NCBI GenBank assembly: GCA_965644295.1
Contig: CBFFRP010000302.1
Location: forward strand, 1-26,109
DNA length: 26,109 nucleotides
Reading direction: 5' to 3'
DNA from: Paraphysomonas bandaiensis
Lineage: Eukaryota > Chrysophyceae
Of this stretch, positions 1 to 9,215 are shown piece after piece; the stretch's first letter is position 1; every line of letters starts with the position of its first letter. The position numbers and the translations under genes were made by a program. The notes under the pieces were generated by a model. The model ran no database searches and was not told where the DNA came from. It worked only from the letters and a program-made list of their open reading frames with translations.

Positions 1-445
1 GTTGATATCTTCTGCAGTCAATATATTTCAGTTTCACTAGGGTCATTCATAATTCATATTATACCATTAGTTCATTGTTCATGTATACATTGTGCATGTG
101 TGCTGCACAGTTTTCTTTAAGTAACAGCAATAATTGAAGTGCCTTAAAATACAGCTTTCAATTGCTTACAGATAACAGACAAGCAAAACTCAGCAATGGA
201 AATCAACATATCTGCTCCAGTAAACGAGAATAGTAAGCTAATTTTAAGAGAAAAGCTCCACAAGTTAAACTAGATAAAGGATAAAGTAGACTTCAGTTCA
301 AATTAAATGGTTGTGTTTATTACGCAATGAACCACCGGATTCGAATATTTATAGTGATATAGGATCTAGGATCTTACTCAAGAAATGTAGAAGATAAACA
401 TAATTTAATACGCAGGTAAAATAGTGATTTTAATTTATACGACTG
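1..445. other. AT-rich 3' flank without a gene
   Basis: No open frame with a coding look was found on either strand. The stretch is AT-rich and lies downstream of the minus-strand ankyrin gene that ends at 446, so part of it is probably that gene's 3' untranslated region. No RNA gene or repeat was recognised. Confidence 0.6.
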
Positions 446-2900
446 CTAAGGTGAAAAAGTCGGTATTGAAATTTTGGTTCTCTGTGAAGCCGGTTTACCA
501 TGCGCTTTTGATAGAATACGCTTGAGCTCTTCTCTGTTTGTACCCTCAGGTAATTCCATACAGAGATCCATTGGAGTTCTGCCACCGTTGTCTTTGACAT
601 CCAACGCAGCCCCACAGTATTTCACTAGATATCGAACATTTAACACTCGCTCAGACGCGACGGCACAGTGGAGACTCGTCTGTCCTTCATTATTCGCACT
701 GTTGACATCAGAACCAACACCTTCCACAAGAAACTGTATAGTGGAGAGGTACTCACATTGACAGGCAGTATGCAAGAGCGAATTTCCGGAAGTGCTGTCC
801 CTTATGGACCGCACATCACGCTTAATATTTGGGGCTACTCCAAGCATCCCCTCCAACTTTGGTATATTCGACTCATTCACGACAAGAGTAAAGAGAACAC
901 TATCCTCCTCGTTCTCTGAACTAGGAAATGATAAAATCTCGCTCTTGTGGTCACCAACTTCAGTGGCAGTAGGGGGGTCATTACATTTATCTGTGGATGA
1001 TTGGGTGTCGACGTGATCGTGCTTGATCCACTCACTGTCTCTCACAACCTTCTTTTTCTTCTTATCAGCTGGCATATCTAGTTTGACTTTTGGCACATAT
1101 TTGTCATCATTCGGTTTGGGTGGAAGGAAAGTCGGATTAGAAGGTGGGATGTAAGGTTTGCTTCTAAATCTGGGGTTGGAAGAGGTAGAGGGAGACTCCA
1201 AAGAAGCCCCTCCAACAGAGCTGCTCTCTGTGTTAACTATATTTTCTTGTTGTTCAATTTTATCCTTTTCAGAAAGGGAGTGGTTTTCAGACATCGTCAC
1301 ACATTGATATTGCGATAGAATAAATGAGACCACAGCGTCATCCACCAGCTGATCAGCGGTATGACCGTTTCTATCACGAGCCCTGGTAAGCAAATGCTCT
1401 TCCTGAACCAAATGCTTGATAACTACGTATTGTTGATTTATACACGCCCAATGTAAACAAGTATAACCATTCGTTGTAGACCCAGTCCGCACATCAGGAC
1501 GAACTTCACGGGGAAGTGAGAGAATAAATTTCACCAGTGATATGTGCCCGAAATAACATGCGATATCCAAAGAGCTTCTGCCTTCCCCATCCGGAAAAGA
1601 AAGATCTGCACCGGGAGCACTTGTTAAGACCTTTACAACTTCCATATAATTCTCCATGCAAGCGATATGCATAGCAGATAGCCCTAATATAGGTATCAGA
1701 TACGCAAAGTTACAAACAAAACCACCTACCACAACTATTGGATATCCACAGGGACTCTTGTGGCATTATATCTACAAGATACATAACAAGATCGGGATAG
1801 TTTCCCTGTGTCGCCAGGTGTAAACATGTGCGCCCGTCAGTGGTAGTCAACCCAGCACTAACATATCCATTGGACAAGAGGAACTTCACTACGTGAAGCA
1901 TGCCCCTTTGGCATGCTACATGAATTGGACACAGTCCAGAGTGGTTAGGGTGAGATAGTTTACCGGCAGGGTATAGCTCATACAGGTGGTGTACCAATGA
2001 CAAGTTTCCGGTCTCACAAGCACCGTGTATGAGGGTATTTCCTGCATCATCTGTTCCGACATCTGCCCTCACTCCTTGTTGTTCCATACTGCGAACAACA
2101 ACCTGGGTTGGCTGCAACTTCGCCCACTCAATGAATGCACTATCAGCAGGAGTGTTGGGCTGAGATGAGTACGGGCTTTTGGTATATACATCACTAGAAA
2201 TGACTCGTTTTGTAGGACCAGACATCGGAGTAGCACCATCAGCGGCTGCTGCTGCTACAGCAGCGCTTGAGAGGCTATGAAGGCGAGATGGATCACTGTA
2301 GTCACCCGTAGAAGGCGACGACTGTTTCCGGCCCAAACACTCCGAGACGTGGCTCGGCTCGGCATTCGATGTATCATTCGATGGGGATGGAGTCCAGTTG
2401 CGATTTATATTATCTGTCCTTGACGGCAGAGTAAATCGGCCAGCTGAAGCTGACCTCGACTCCCGCTGACTGTGATATTCCTGTCGCGAATGGGCAGAAG
2501 AAGTGTTTACTGGGGCACGGGATGAACGGGTGTGGATCGGAAATCCTGATGCATTTGTTCTATATCCATGTCCATATCCATGTCCTGAGCCATCATCTCC
2601 ACATACAGATGATGATACAGGCACAGCATCAGGAGCAGCAGATCGAACAGATATCATACTATTAGAATGATTTGTATAGTTTTGAATAGATTTTGAATCT
2701 GATTTTATCTGAGAACGTTTCTTGACTTCAGCTTTATTATTGAGAGATACATTAAGATAGTTATATCCGAGATCATCCATATCGAACACACGCACTGCTT
2801 TATTCGCGCTACTGAGATGTTCTGCCGCATGTTTAGGGTCTAGGGATATGTTACCTAGACTAGGGGAGGGTCTTGAATGGGAAGGATTCATTGTATTCAT
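446..2900 (-). CDS. Ankyrin-repeat protein, two exons, about 802 aa
   Basis: The model joins exon 1 (2900 to 1730) and exon 2 (1683 to 446) across a 46-nt intron at 1684-1729 (GTAGGT...TTAG). The intron sits inside an ankyrin repeat, and splicing restores the repeat as NSC/GLSAMHIAC. Start is the ATG at 2900; stop is TAG. Residues 1-280 look disordered, rich in Ser, Asn, His and Gly with an Ala run near 213-220. Ankyrin repeats fill about 283-515, shown by motifs such as GNTLIHGACETGNLSLVHHL and GRTCLHLATQGNYPDLVMYL. A disordered, Pro- and Lys-rich linker with a KKKKK run follows. A second ankyrin block lies at about 690-782 (GNSLLHTACQ, GQTSLHCAVA, GRTPMDLC). The repeats are of the general eukaryotic type, unlike the CPW type elsewhere in the window. 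The family usually acts as a protein-binding scaffold; partners cannot be read here. It is divergent from the gene at 3384. Confidence 0.85.
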
Positions 2901-3383
2901 GTCTGGCTATGTTACTGTCTCATTCACTCTCTTAATATATAGATATACACACAGGCAGTACCTACACTCACTATCCATAGGGTGTGTACTACAATATACA
3001 GCAGTATATGTCCACATACATCCATACATATAGATGTCTATATGGTAGATACGGTAGCCCTCCTGTCCCTGAAATTTTCTCTTAATTTTCAATATAAACA
3101 ACCGGTTTGTCCCAATCCAATTGGCACTTTTTGTACGCTGTACGAAGTATATCTACAGTATGTACTGCTGTATGATCATGTAGTCTGCATACATGTACTG
3201 TTCCAAATCTGTATATATGGAGGTACATATGTGTATAGGTACATACTGCACCGTTATATATCACCATATATCATAATATTAACTGACACCTCCACACAGA
3301 GCCCTCCATCCACCCTAACACACACCTTCCCTCCATTCTACCTATCAGTAAAGCTCTCAGGTGTATGCTAAACACAACTGTAT
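2901..3383. promoter_or_regulatory. Divergent upstream region between two genes
   Basis: This 483-bp stretch separates the starts of the minus-strand ankyrin gene and the plus-strand ubiquitin-like gene, so it should hold both promoters. It is AT-rich and full of variants of TATACAGCAGTATA, CTGTATAC and GTACTGT, for example near 2995-3008 and 3130-3200. The same words recur upstream of other genes in the window. No classical TATA or initiator position can be assigned from sequence alone. Confidence 0.5.
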
Positions 3384-4250
3384 ATGAAATTATCTGTACG
3401 GTTCCCTAATGACGAGACCTATAGCATAGATGCAGAGGAGGGGCTGTCTGTGCAAGCACTGCTCCATAAAGTACATGTTTATGGCAAGTGTGGTCTCCCC
3501 AGTCAACTCTCTGCTCTCCATAAAGGGGCACGACTTCAACCTGAGGACATATTAACAGAGAAAAATGTGTCTGACAATGACATCATTGAAATTATTATTA
3601 ACTATGGAACCGTTACGCCATCAGACGGCAGATGCTATGATACTTATATATCTGTAATGACTCCTAACAACGGCGATGATTGTGTACCTCTAGACAAGCA
3701 GCCTGTAATAGTATTTCGATCTAGTTCATGTGGACAGTGTTTACATCTTTCATGCTTTCTAAACATCACAAGTTTACGATCTGATTCATATGGTGGAGAT
3801 ATGGAATCGTCCTTAGGAGCCGAAGAAGCTGCACGGCGAGGATTCGTGAAGTGGTGTGACACGGAACTGACACATAGGGTATGTCTTCTGCAGGTTACGG
3901 ATCCCTACATGCAGAAGAATATTGAAAGCAAGCGGTATAATTTCGCTGGAATTAATGCGGGCTACTCGGGTGGAGATAGGTATAGTTGGCAGCGCTACAC
4001 TTCTAAACTCCCAGTTGATTGCTTTATTCACTTGGATGATATCGACAATTGCATTCGTTTAGTACCTGAGGAACAATTGGCGCCCTCCACAACTTATTGT
4101 ATCGTCTTGCTGCACGGTATTCCCACTCACCCTGACGACGAACTAGATGCCTCTCTCTTTTCGTTCTCTGGACAAGGGATAAGTGAAGATAAGGTTATTT
4201 TCTTCAAAACTCAGGGTGTTAAACCTACGAGGAATTCTTTATTTGGCTAG
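3384..4250 (+). CDS. Protein with N-terminal ubiquitin-like domain, function unknown
   Basis: A single exon of 288 codons starts at the first ATG after an in-frame stop and ends with TAG at 4248-4250. Residues 1-75 look like a beta-grasp ubiquitin-like domain: MKLSVRFPNDETYSIDAEEG, then a helix-like stretch (LSVQALLHKV), then KGARLQPEDILTEKNVSDND, which matches the turn before the last strand in ubiquitin relatives. There is no terminal Gly-Gly at the end of this domain, so it is more likely an interaction module than a conjugated modifier. Residues 80-288 form a region I do not recognise, with a cysteine cluster SSCGQCLHLSC near 113-124 and a beta-rich stretch LAPSTTYCIVLLHG near 236-248. 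No membrane segment or signal peptide is visible. No intron is needed. The ubiquitin-like call rests on pattern only. Confidence 0.78.
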   Translation: MKLSVRFPNDETYSIDAEEGLSVQALLHKVHVYGKCGLPSQLSALHKGARLQPEDILTEKNVSDNDIIEIIINYGTVTPSDGRCYDTYISVMTPNNGDDCVPLDKQPVIVFRSSSCGQCLHLSCFLNITSLRSDSYGGDMESSLGAEEAARRGFVKWCDTELTHRVCLLQVTDPYMQKNIESKRYNFAGINAGYSGGDRYSWQRYTSKLPVDCFIHLDDIDNCIRLVPEEQLAPSTTYCIVLLHGIPTHPDDELDASLFSFSGQGISEDKVIFFKTQGVKPTRNSLFG

Positions 4251-4298
4251 TATTGTATATGTAAATAGGATAGATATTTCATAATTTAGAGGAAGAGT

Positions 4299-4374
4299 GA
4301 AAAACGGGGGGTGTAAGTGAAATTTTCAAGGAGGGAAGCCCCAATAAAAAAGGCTCGCCTCCCCCCGTTTTTTC
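4299..4374. repeat. Inverted repeat with G/C tract, after the 3384 gene
   Basis: AAAAACGGGGGG at 4300-4311 is the exact reverse complement of CCCCCCGTTTTT at 4361-4372, giving a 12-bp stem with a roughly 49-nt loop. The flanking G and C extend it slightly. The loop carries further short complementary words (GAGGG with CTCCC, AGCC with GGCT). It begins about 50 nt past the stop codon of the upstream gene, so it may lie in that gene's 3' untranslated region. It could also be a remnant of a small mobile element. Confidence 0.7.
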
Positions 4375-5346
4375 ATTGTCCATACGCTACAGCAGTTCTG
4401 CAGTCTTTGGTTTCTTTCTCTACATCTACTCTATGTAGTTTTTACGAGATTTGTGTTACCCAGGAATAGTTTTATATTTTATACGATTTATTAATGTTGT
4501 AAGATTTATTGGTGCTAGCAAAATAAGAAATTCAATATTAAAGTCGTATATACTATATACAGATCGTTAAGATATGTTATATTCTATTATTAACAAAAAT
4601 ACAGTGGCATACTACATGATATTAGTTATCATATTATGATACAAATAACGTATGGGACTTAAATCAAGTATTAGTTAGGTACCCATCCGAATCTACCTAA
4701 GTACGTGCTCAGAATGGGGCAAAATATATAGTGTAGCTAGTTGTTTTTCAGTTTTATGTTAGTTACGAAGGAAGTAAATTCAGTTATTGATGTGTGAGTA
4801 TGTAAGATATAGGTTAATGACTTGTGAACATATTGAAGTTGTTGCGAAGTCCTGGTTGTGAAGATAGCTACGTCATTTGTACTAACATCCTCATTTGATC
4901 TATTAATATACATCAGACGAGTAATAGAATATGACTTTGAATGTTTGACGATCTACTTTTAAAAAAGGACCCATCAATGTGGTTCTCCTGAGACTGTGTA
5001 ACAAAATAATAAATGACTGTCAATATTATAATTAAGATAGAAAATAGTCATTTTAAACCGAATATTGAAGTTGAGTGTTTATAATTTATCAGTGTTGATA
5101 TGAGCGCTCTGTTGAACCCAATTACGCAAAATGGAGATGTAATAAACATCTCACATCATTCTCATTATTGTCATCCACAAAAACTACAGTCTATATCGTC
5201 ACAACTACCACAATAATATAGTGTCTATTATTTCAATTGTTCATGTAATACTATTACATTCTACTTAATTATTCAAATAACAGACATACAATTCAAAATA
5301 TACCGCTATAAAATGATTACCAGTAACCAAAATTGCATGTTGGACA
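4375..5346. other. AT-rich intergenic stretch without a gene
   Basis: Nearly one kilobase of AT-rich sequence with frequent stops on both strands. It lies between the 3' end of the ubiquitin-like gene and the 3' end of the stranded ankyrin-array fragment, so two transcripts converge here. No repeat, RNA gene or coding exon was recognised. Confidence 0.55.
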
Positions 5347-5553
5347 TTAAGGAGGGTTGTTCTGTGAACGAAGCCAATTCAGAACATCCCAGCGTCCACA
5401 TCTAGCAGCAGCATCACTGCAAGTCCATTCATTCCATGGACATGGAGGGTCCTGTGAACGAAGCCACTTCAGAACATCCAAGTGTCCATCAGATGCAGCA
5501 AAACGGCAAGTATCTTCATCCCATGGACATGGAGGGTCCTGTGAACGAAGCCA
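5347..5553 (-). pseudogene. Stranded C-terminal end of F-box/ankyrin array gene 1
   Basis: The minus strand reads two full ankyrin units of the WLRSQDPPCPW type followed by a last partial one and a TAA stop (DVLNWLRSQNNPP then stop). The unit at the upstream edge is cut at about 5553, where the plus strand switches from the repeat consensus GTGAACGAAGCC to unrelated copia sequence. The array resumes on the far side of the element at about 7180 in the same orientation. I infer that this is the original C-terminus of the gene at 7122-8450, separated from it by the retroelement. About 18 residues of one unit are missing across the break, so insertion was accompanied by loss or by recombination. 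Without an upstream start it is unlikely to be expressed alone. Confidence 0.75.
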
Positions 5554-6889
5554 AAATACGGAAACCAAACGGGATAGCGCAAACTACAGCTCAACAGGCA
5601 AACAGCCGTTTAACCCCCGTCTATCGAAAAAGCAAAAGCACAACGGGCAGCGAAATCCAACAAAACACAAGAAATTCAACAAGTCCAGAGCAACAAGTGC
5701 AAAGTCGCGTGAAGTTATTAAGTGTTTCAGATGCAATGGATCCAACCACATTGCAGCAGAGTGCAAGCACTCTTGGGAACACATACAACAGATGCAGAAG
5801 TCCACAAACAAACGAAACGACGACAAAAGAGGGAAAGGGTATCACTCCAAGAACACATCATCAAAATACCCAAGAAACAGTCATCGGGATTCGAACTCAA
5901 GACTGGAAGACTATGACGATGAGGGGCCAAACGATGACAATGACTACAGTGCATTCTCTGGGATGATCACAGACAATCACGTCCTACATACGGAACACGA
6001 GAAGCAGGACTTCGGCATTCTAGACTCGGGCTACACTACATCAATTACAGCAGCAAGAAGCCTAGTCTCCGAATTCACTTATGACCAAACCACCATCTAC
6101 ACTGCGAAATCAGGATCAGAGATGCAGGCATTGTTGGGCTACGGCAAGCTAGGACGGATCAAAAAGTGCAAGTTAGTCCCAGATGCGTCAAAGACATTAA
6201 TTTCAATCAACCAATTAACAACAGGCGCCAACTGCAATATTGTATTCGGACAAAACGAGGCACGTATATACCACGATGTAATCTTGTTAACCACAGCCAA
6301 GAAACAAAACGGTCTATACGAGGTCAAATTATCCGATTTAGGTTACATCCAAGACCAGTGCAACTTGGAATCAACATCAAGCGGTTCCTCGATTTCCCTG
6401 GCACATCGAAGGTTGACTCACACATCCATTGGCTTAATCCAAAAAGCACTAAAGTTGAATCTTGTAAAAGGAATCACTATATCAAAATCCGACCTGAGCT
6501 CGCCACAGCTACCAGAAGGTCTTTGCGCACAGGGCAAGGCTCACAGGAGGGAACATAGGCGCGAGACAAGGCAAATGATACCGACAAAAACCAGAAGATC
6601 GCAGGAGCTTGGAGGACTTATAGCAGTTGATTTTACTGGACCATTTTCACCTCCAGCGATAGTCACAGGAACCACCGTAGTCTTCGGAGCTACCAATGCA
6701 GCTTCAAAATACAGTTGGACATTCTATGGAAAACACAGAACCGAGGATTTTGTCATTGAGTGCATTCAGAAAATTGTGGATTATCTGCGTTCGAAAGGCA
6801 AACGGCTAATACACTATCATGCTGATGGTGGCCGTGAGCTAGTATCACATCGTGTACTGAACTTGCTGAGAAAATTAGGATCAACCTAG
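5554..6889 (+). pseudogene. Copia Gag-Pol fragment: zinc knuckle, protease, integrase
   Basis: An open frame enters from the antisense ankyrin repeats, and true copia sequence starts at about 5554. A CX2CX4HX4C zinc knuckle (CFRCNGSNHIAAEC) lies at 5723-5764. The aspartic protease motif DSG lies at about 6023-6031, followed by typical copia protease spacing (LLGYGKLG, LVPDASKTLISINQL). The pre-integrase region has the H...H part (AHRRLTHTS) and C-x-x-GK (CAQGKAHR), but one cysteine of the usual CxxC is replaced by Glu. The integrase core shows the first two acidic residues (VDFTGPF and HADGGRE, 64 residues apart). A TAG at 6887-6889 ends the frame before the third catalytic Glu. The continuing frame (TFNAPYNKN) still resembles integrase for some 30 codons, then decays. 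The protein is inactive as written. Confidence 0.85.
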
Positions 6890-7064
6890 ACCTTCAACGC
6901 CCCATACAACAAAAATCATGACATTTATAATACTTCTTCTCTGCATAGAACAATGGGCAACTCCAGAAAACTAGAGATTTCTGTATGCCATAATGCACAA
7001 TATTAACAAAGATATTTCAAAACATCCAAAATCCTACACTACGCAGCAGAGCGGCATTTCCTTT

Positions 7065-7153
7065 GGTAGAGGTCAAACTAGTTGTATAGCATTCATCTAG
7101 CTACTAAATTGGTGCAGGCATTCAACGCCCACAGCTAAATAACACGGCTTTAA
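7065..7153 (+). repeat. Partial LTR-like repeat, copy C
   Basis: Sequence from GGTAGAGGTCAAACTAG to about 7153 matches, with several changes, the right end of the repeat at 21190-21660 and the reverse complement of the left end of 16380-17260. The best shared word is GGTGCAGG followed by AACGCC. It sits directly after the copia coding remnant and in the same orientation, which suggests that the whole repeat family is the LTR of this copia element. Confidence 0.7.
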
Positions 7154-8450
7154 ATATATGGCATTTCCTTCCAAAACACGGGCATGGAGGGTCCTGTGAA
7201 AGAAGCCACTGCAGAACATCAAATCGTCCACTTCTTGAAGCAGCTTCACAAGTACATGAATTCCATGGGCATGGAGGGTCCTGCGAACGAAGCCACTGCA
7301 GAACATCCAAGTGTCCACCAGCTGCAGCATCACGGCAAGTCTGGGAATTCCATGGACATGGAGGGTCCTGTGAACGAAGCCACTTCAGAACATCCAAGTG
7401 GCCACCTCTTGCAGCACAACAGCAAGCCCATTCATCCCATGGACATGGAGGGTCCTGTGAACGAAGCCACTTCAGAACATCCAAGTGTCCACCTTCTACA
7501 ACAGCATTGCAAGTATCTACACCCCATGGACATGGAGGGTCCTGTGAACGAAGCCACTTCAGAACATCCAAGTGTCCACCAGCTGCAGCAACAAGGCAAG
7601 TATCTTCATCCCATGGACATGGAGGGTCCTGTGAACGAAGCCACTGCAGAACATCCAAATGTCCACCAGCTGCAGCAGCAATGCAAGTATATACATGCCA
7701 TGGACATGGAGGGTCCTGTGAACGAAGCCACTTCAGAACATCCAAGTGTCCACCAGCTGCAGCATCACGGCAAGTCTGGGAACTCCATGGACATGGAGGG
7801 TCCTGTGAACGAAGCCACTGCAGAACATCCAAGTGTCCACCAGCTGCAGCATCACGACAAGTCTGGGAATTCCATGGACATGGAGGGTCCTGTGAACGAA
7901 GCCACTTTAGAATATCCAAGTATCCGCTATATGCAGCTGCATTGCAAGTACATTCACTCCATGGACATGGAGGGTCCTGTGAACGAAGCCACTTCAGAAC
8001 ATCCAAGTGCCCACCTCTTGCAGCATTTCGGCAAGCCTGGGAATTCCATGGGTATGGAGGGTCCTGTGAACGAAGCCACTTCAGAACATCCAAGTGGCCA
8101 CCTCTTGCAGCAGCATTGCAAGTATATTTACTCCATGAATATGGAGGGTCTGTATGTGTGTATATGTGTATCATCTGCTGTAGTCTGCCGTATAGTGCAC
8201 ATGTATTCATTAGTTTGGTATGTGGGCAGCCCATAGACAGAGCCCATGAGACCATTGAGTTGGTCATACAGTAGTGAGATGCATGTGACTCAAGTCTCTC
8301 TCTGCTCTTATCAGTGTATACTATATCGTGAAATCTCTTACAAGTCATGACCACAGGAAGGAGAGCTGCGTGTGGGATCATAGAGATGATGAGACGAACA
8401 ACATCATCGTTAAGAGCAGATATATGCGACATATACGAACACTGATTCAT
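7122..8450 (-). CDS. F-box-like / CPW-type ankyrin-array protein, copy 1
   Basis: The ATG at 8450 opens a 442-codon frame. Residues 12-47 (LNDDVVRLIISMIPHAALLP, then TCKRFHDIVYTD) resemble a short F-box, the module that docks substrate receptors on SKP1-cullin ubiquitin ligases. A linker to about residue 115 is followed by 11 ankyrin units of 29 residues with consensus GGHLDVLKWLRSQDPPCPW plus a variable triplet, then TC and AA. The triplets are among NSQ, SEC, SSQ, HVY, DED, GVD, DEW and NSC. The final residues after PCPC (FGRKCHIFKAVLFSCGR) are encoded by copia/LTR sequence, so the present C-terminus was created by the insertion; the earlier end lies at 5347-5553. The start is supported by close similarity to copy 2 at 23688 through the F-box and upstream DNA. 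If still expressed, it is a shortened receptor. The F-box call is pattern-based. Confidence 0.82.
   Translation of the reverse strand: MNQCSYMSHISALNDDVVRLIISMIPHAALLPVVMTCKRFHDIVYTDKSRERLESHASHYCMTNSMVSWALSMGCPHTKLMNTCALYGRLQQMIHIYTHTDPPYSWSKYTCNAAARGGHLDVLKWLRSQDPPYPWNSQACRNAARGGHLDVLKWLRSQDPPCPWSECTCNAAAYSGYLDILKWLRSQDPPCPWNSQTCRDAAAGGHLDVLQWLRSQDPPCPWSSQTCRDAAAGGHLDVLKWLRSQDPPCPWHVYTCIAAAAGGHLDVLQWLRSQDPPCPWDEDTCLVAAAGGHLDVLKWLRSQDPPCPWGVDTCNAVVEGGHLDVLKWLRSQDPPCPWDEWACCCAARGGHLDVLKWLRSQDPPCPWNSQTCRDAAAGGHLDVLQWLRSQDPPCPWNSCTCEAASRSGRFDVLQWLLSQDPPCPCFGRKCHIFKAVLFSCGR
7184..8145. repeat. 87-bp tandem repeat array (ankyrin coding), copy 1
   Basis: About eleven head-to-tail units of 87 bp, recognised on the plus strand by ATGGACATGGAGGGTCCTG then GAACGAAGCCACT. 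Units differ mainly in a short window that encodes the residues between CPW and AA, while the rest is almost unchanged, including at third codon positions. Because 87 is divisible by three, frames on the other strand also stay open. The pattern points to repeated recombination or gene conversion among units. Confidence 0.9.
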
Positions 8451-8850
8451 GGTTTATATGAGGCTGATAGAGTGTTACAGCAGATGATGATTAGGAGATA
8501 TATATGACTGTGAGTGCACAGTATGATATCATGACATAACTATGTATGGTATACTCCCAGTATGATATGGACAACACTGAAGAGGGAGTGGCTGATTGAT
8601 GTACTGTACCTTCAGAGTACAGTACCTACCTACGAGTACTCCTGTACGAACCTACAGAAAATAATAAGACAAAACTCTAAATATCCCTGATTTCGACTGC
8701 AGAAAATAGTAAAAAGCCCTGATAATACGATATACAGTACTGTACATTCTGCTGTATACACTATTCGAGACATTTTTGCACAAAAATAAACAAAGGATGC
8801 CGATATATGTACGAATGTGTTGGGCAGGATCTGTACACACTACTATCGTC
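8451..8850. promoter_or_regulatory. Upstream region of F-box/ankyrin copy 1
   Basis: The first 45 bp or so after the start codon (GTTTATATGAGGCTGATAGA onward) are nearly identical to the DNA next to the start of copy 2 at 23689. The duplication therefore included the proximal promoter or 5' leader. Further out the two diverge. The outer part carries GTACTGTAC, GATATACAGTACTGTAC and CTGCTGTATACAC (8600-8762), words that recur upstream of other genes here. No other gene is seen in this stretch. Confidence 0.5.
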
Positions 8851-9060
8851 GGACCCTCATGTCCATGGGGTGAAAAGACTTGTGAAACTGCTGCTAGATT
8901 TGGTAGCTTGGATATTCTGAAGTGGATTCGTTCACAGGACACTCCATGTCCATGGAATGAGTGGACTTGCAATGCAGCTGCAGAGGGTGGACACGTGGAT
9001 GTCCTTATGTGGCTTTGCTCACAGGACCCTCCATGTCCATGGAATAAATGGACTTGCTGT
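8851..9060 (+). pseudogene. Inverted fragment of a CPW-type ankyrin array
   Basis: The plus strand encodes about two and a half units of the same family (PCPWNEWTCNAAAEGGHVDV and neighbours), oriented opposite to copy 1. The fragment lacks an F-box segment. Its N-terminal side runs into unrelated sequence, and the last unit breaks off after NKWTC into AT-rich DNA with a stop soon after. It is more diverged from consensus than the arrays (GSLDILKWIRSQDTPCPW, LMWLCSQ). I read it as a translocated, inverted piece with no function of its own, though it could serve as a donor for gene conversion. Confidence 0.75.
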
Positions 9061-9215
9061 GTTATTGCAATATATTGTAATTGTATTGTTGAGCCTGTTT
9101 AAAATCTCCATCAATAGTATTGTTGGAACGCTATCTAACAATAGTATTGCAATATATTGTTTCCTTGCCCTGCCTATACAGGAGACTTTGGGATGTGTAT
9201 CACGATTGTTTCTCG

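Larger units (their letters stand above)
5554..7180 (+). mobile_element. Degraded Ty1/copia retrotransposon inside an ankyrin array
   Basis: The element lies between two pieces of the same ankyrin array and runs opposite to it. It contains the nucleocapsid end of Gag, a protease active-site motif and an integrase that breaks off before its last catalytic residue, followed by decayed sequence and a partial LTR-like repeat at 7065-7153. There is no recognisable 5' LTR, primer site, reverse transcriptase or RNase H, so it cannot move by itself. Target-site duplications are not visible because both edges fall in repetitive host DNA. The domain order protease then integrase identifies it as copia rather than gypsy. 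Confidence 0.85.

Noticed and set aside
5357-5553. N-terminal 66 residues of the long copia frame as part of Gag
   Set aside because: They are the antisense translation of ankyrin units, and element sequence begins only at about 5554.
7184-8236. Plus-strand open frames of 350 and 255 codons over the copy 1 array, and similar ones near 22296-22961
   Set aside because: They are antisense to a clear ankyrin protein, and a unit length divisible by three explains why they are open. They encode no recognisable fold.
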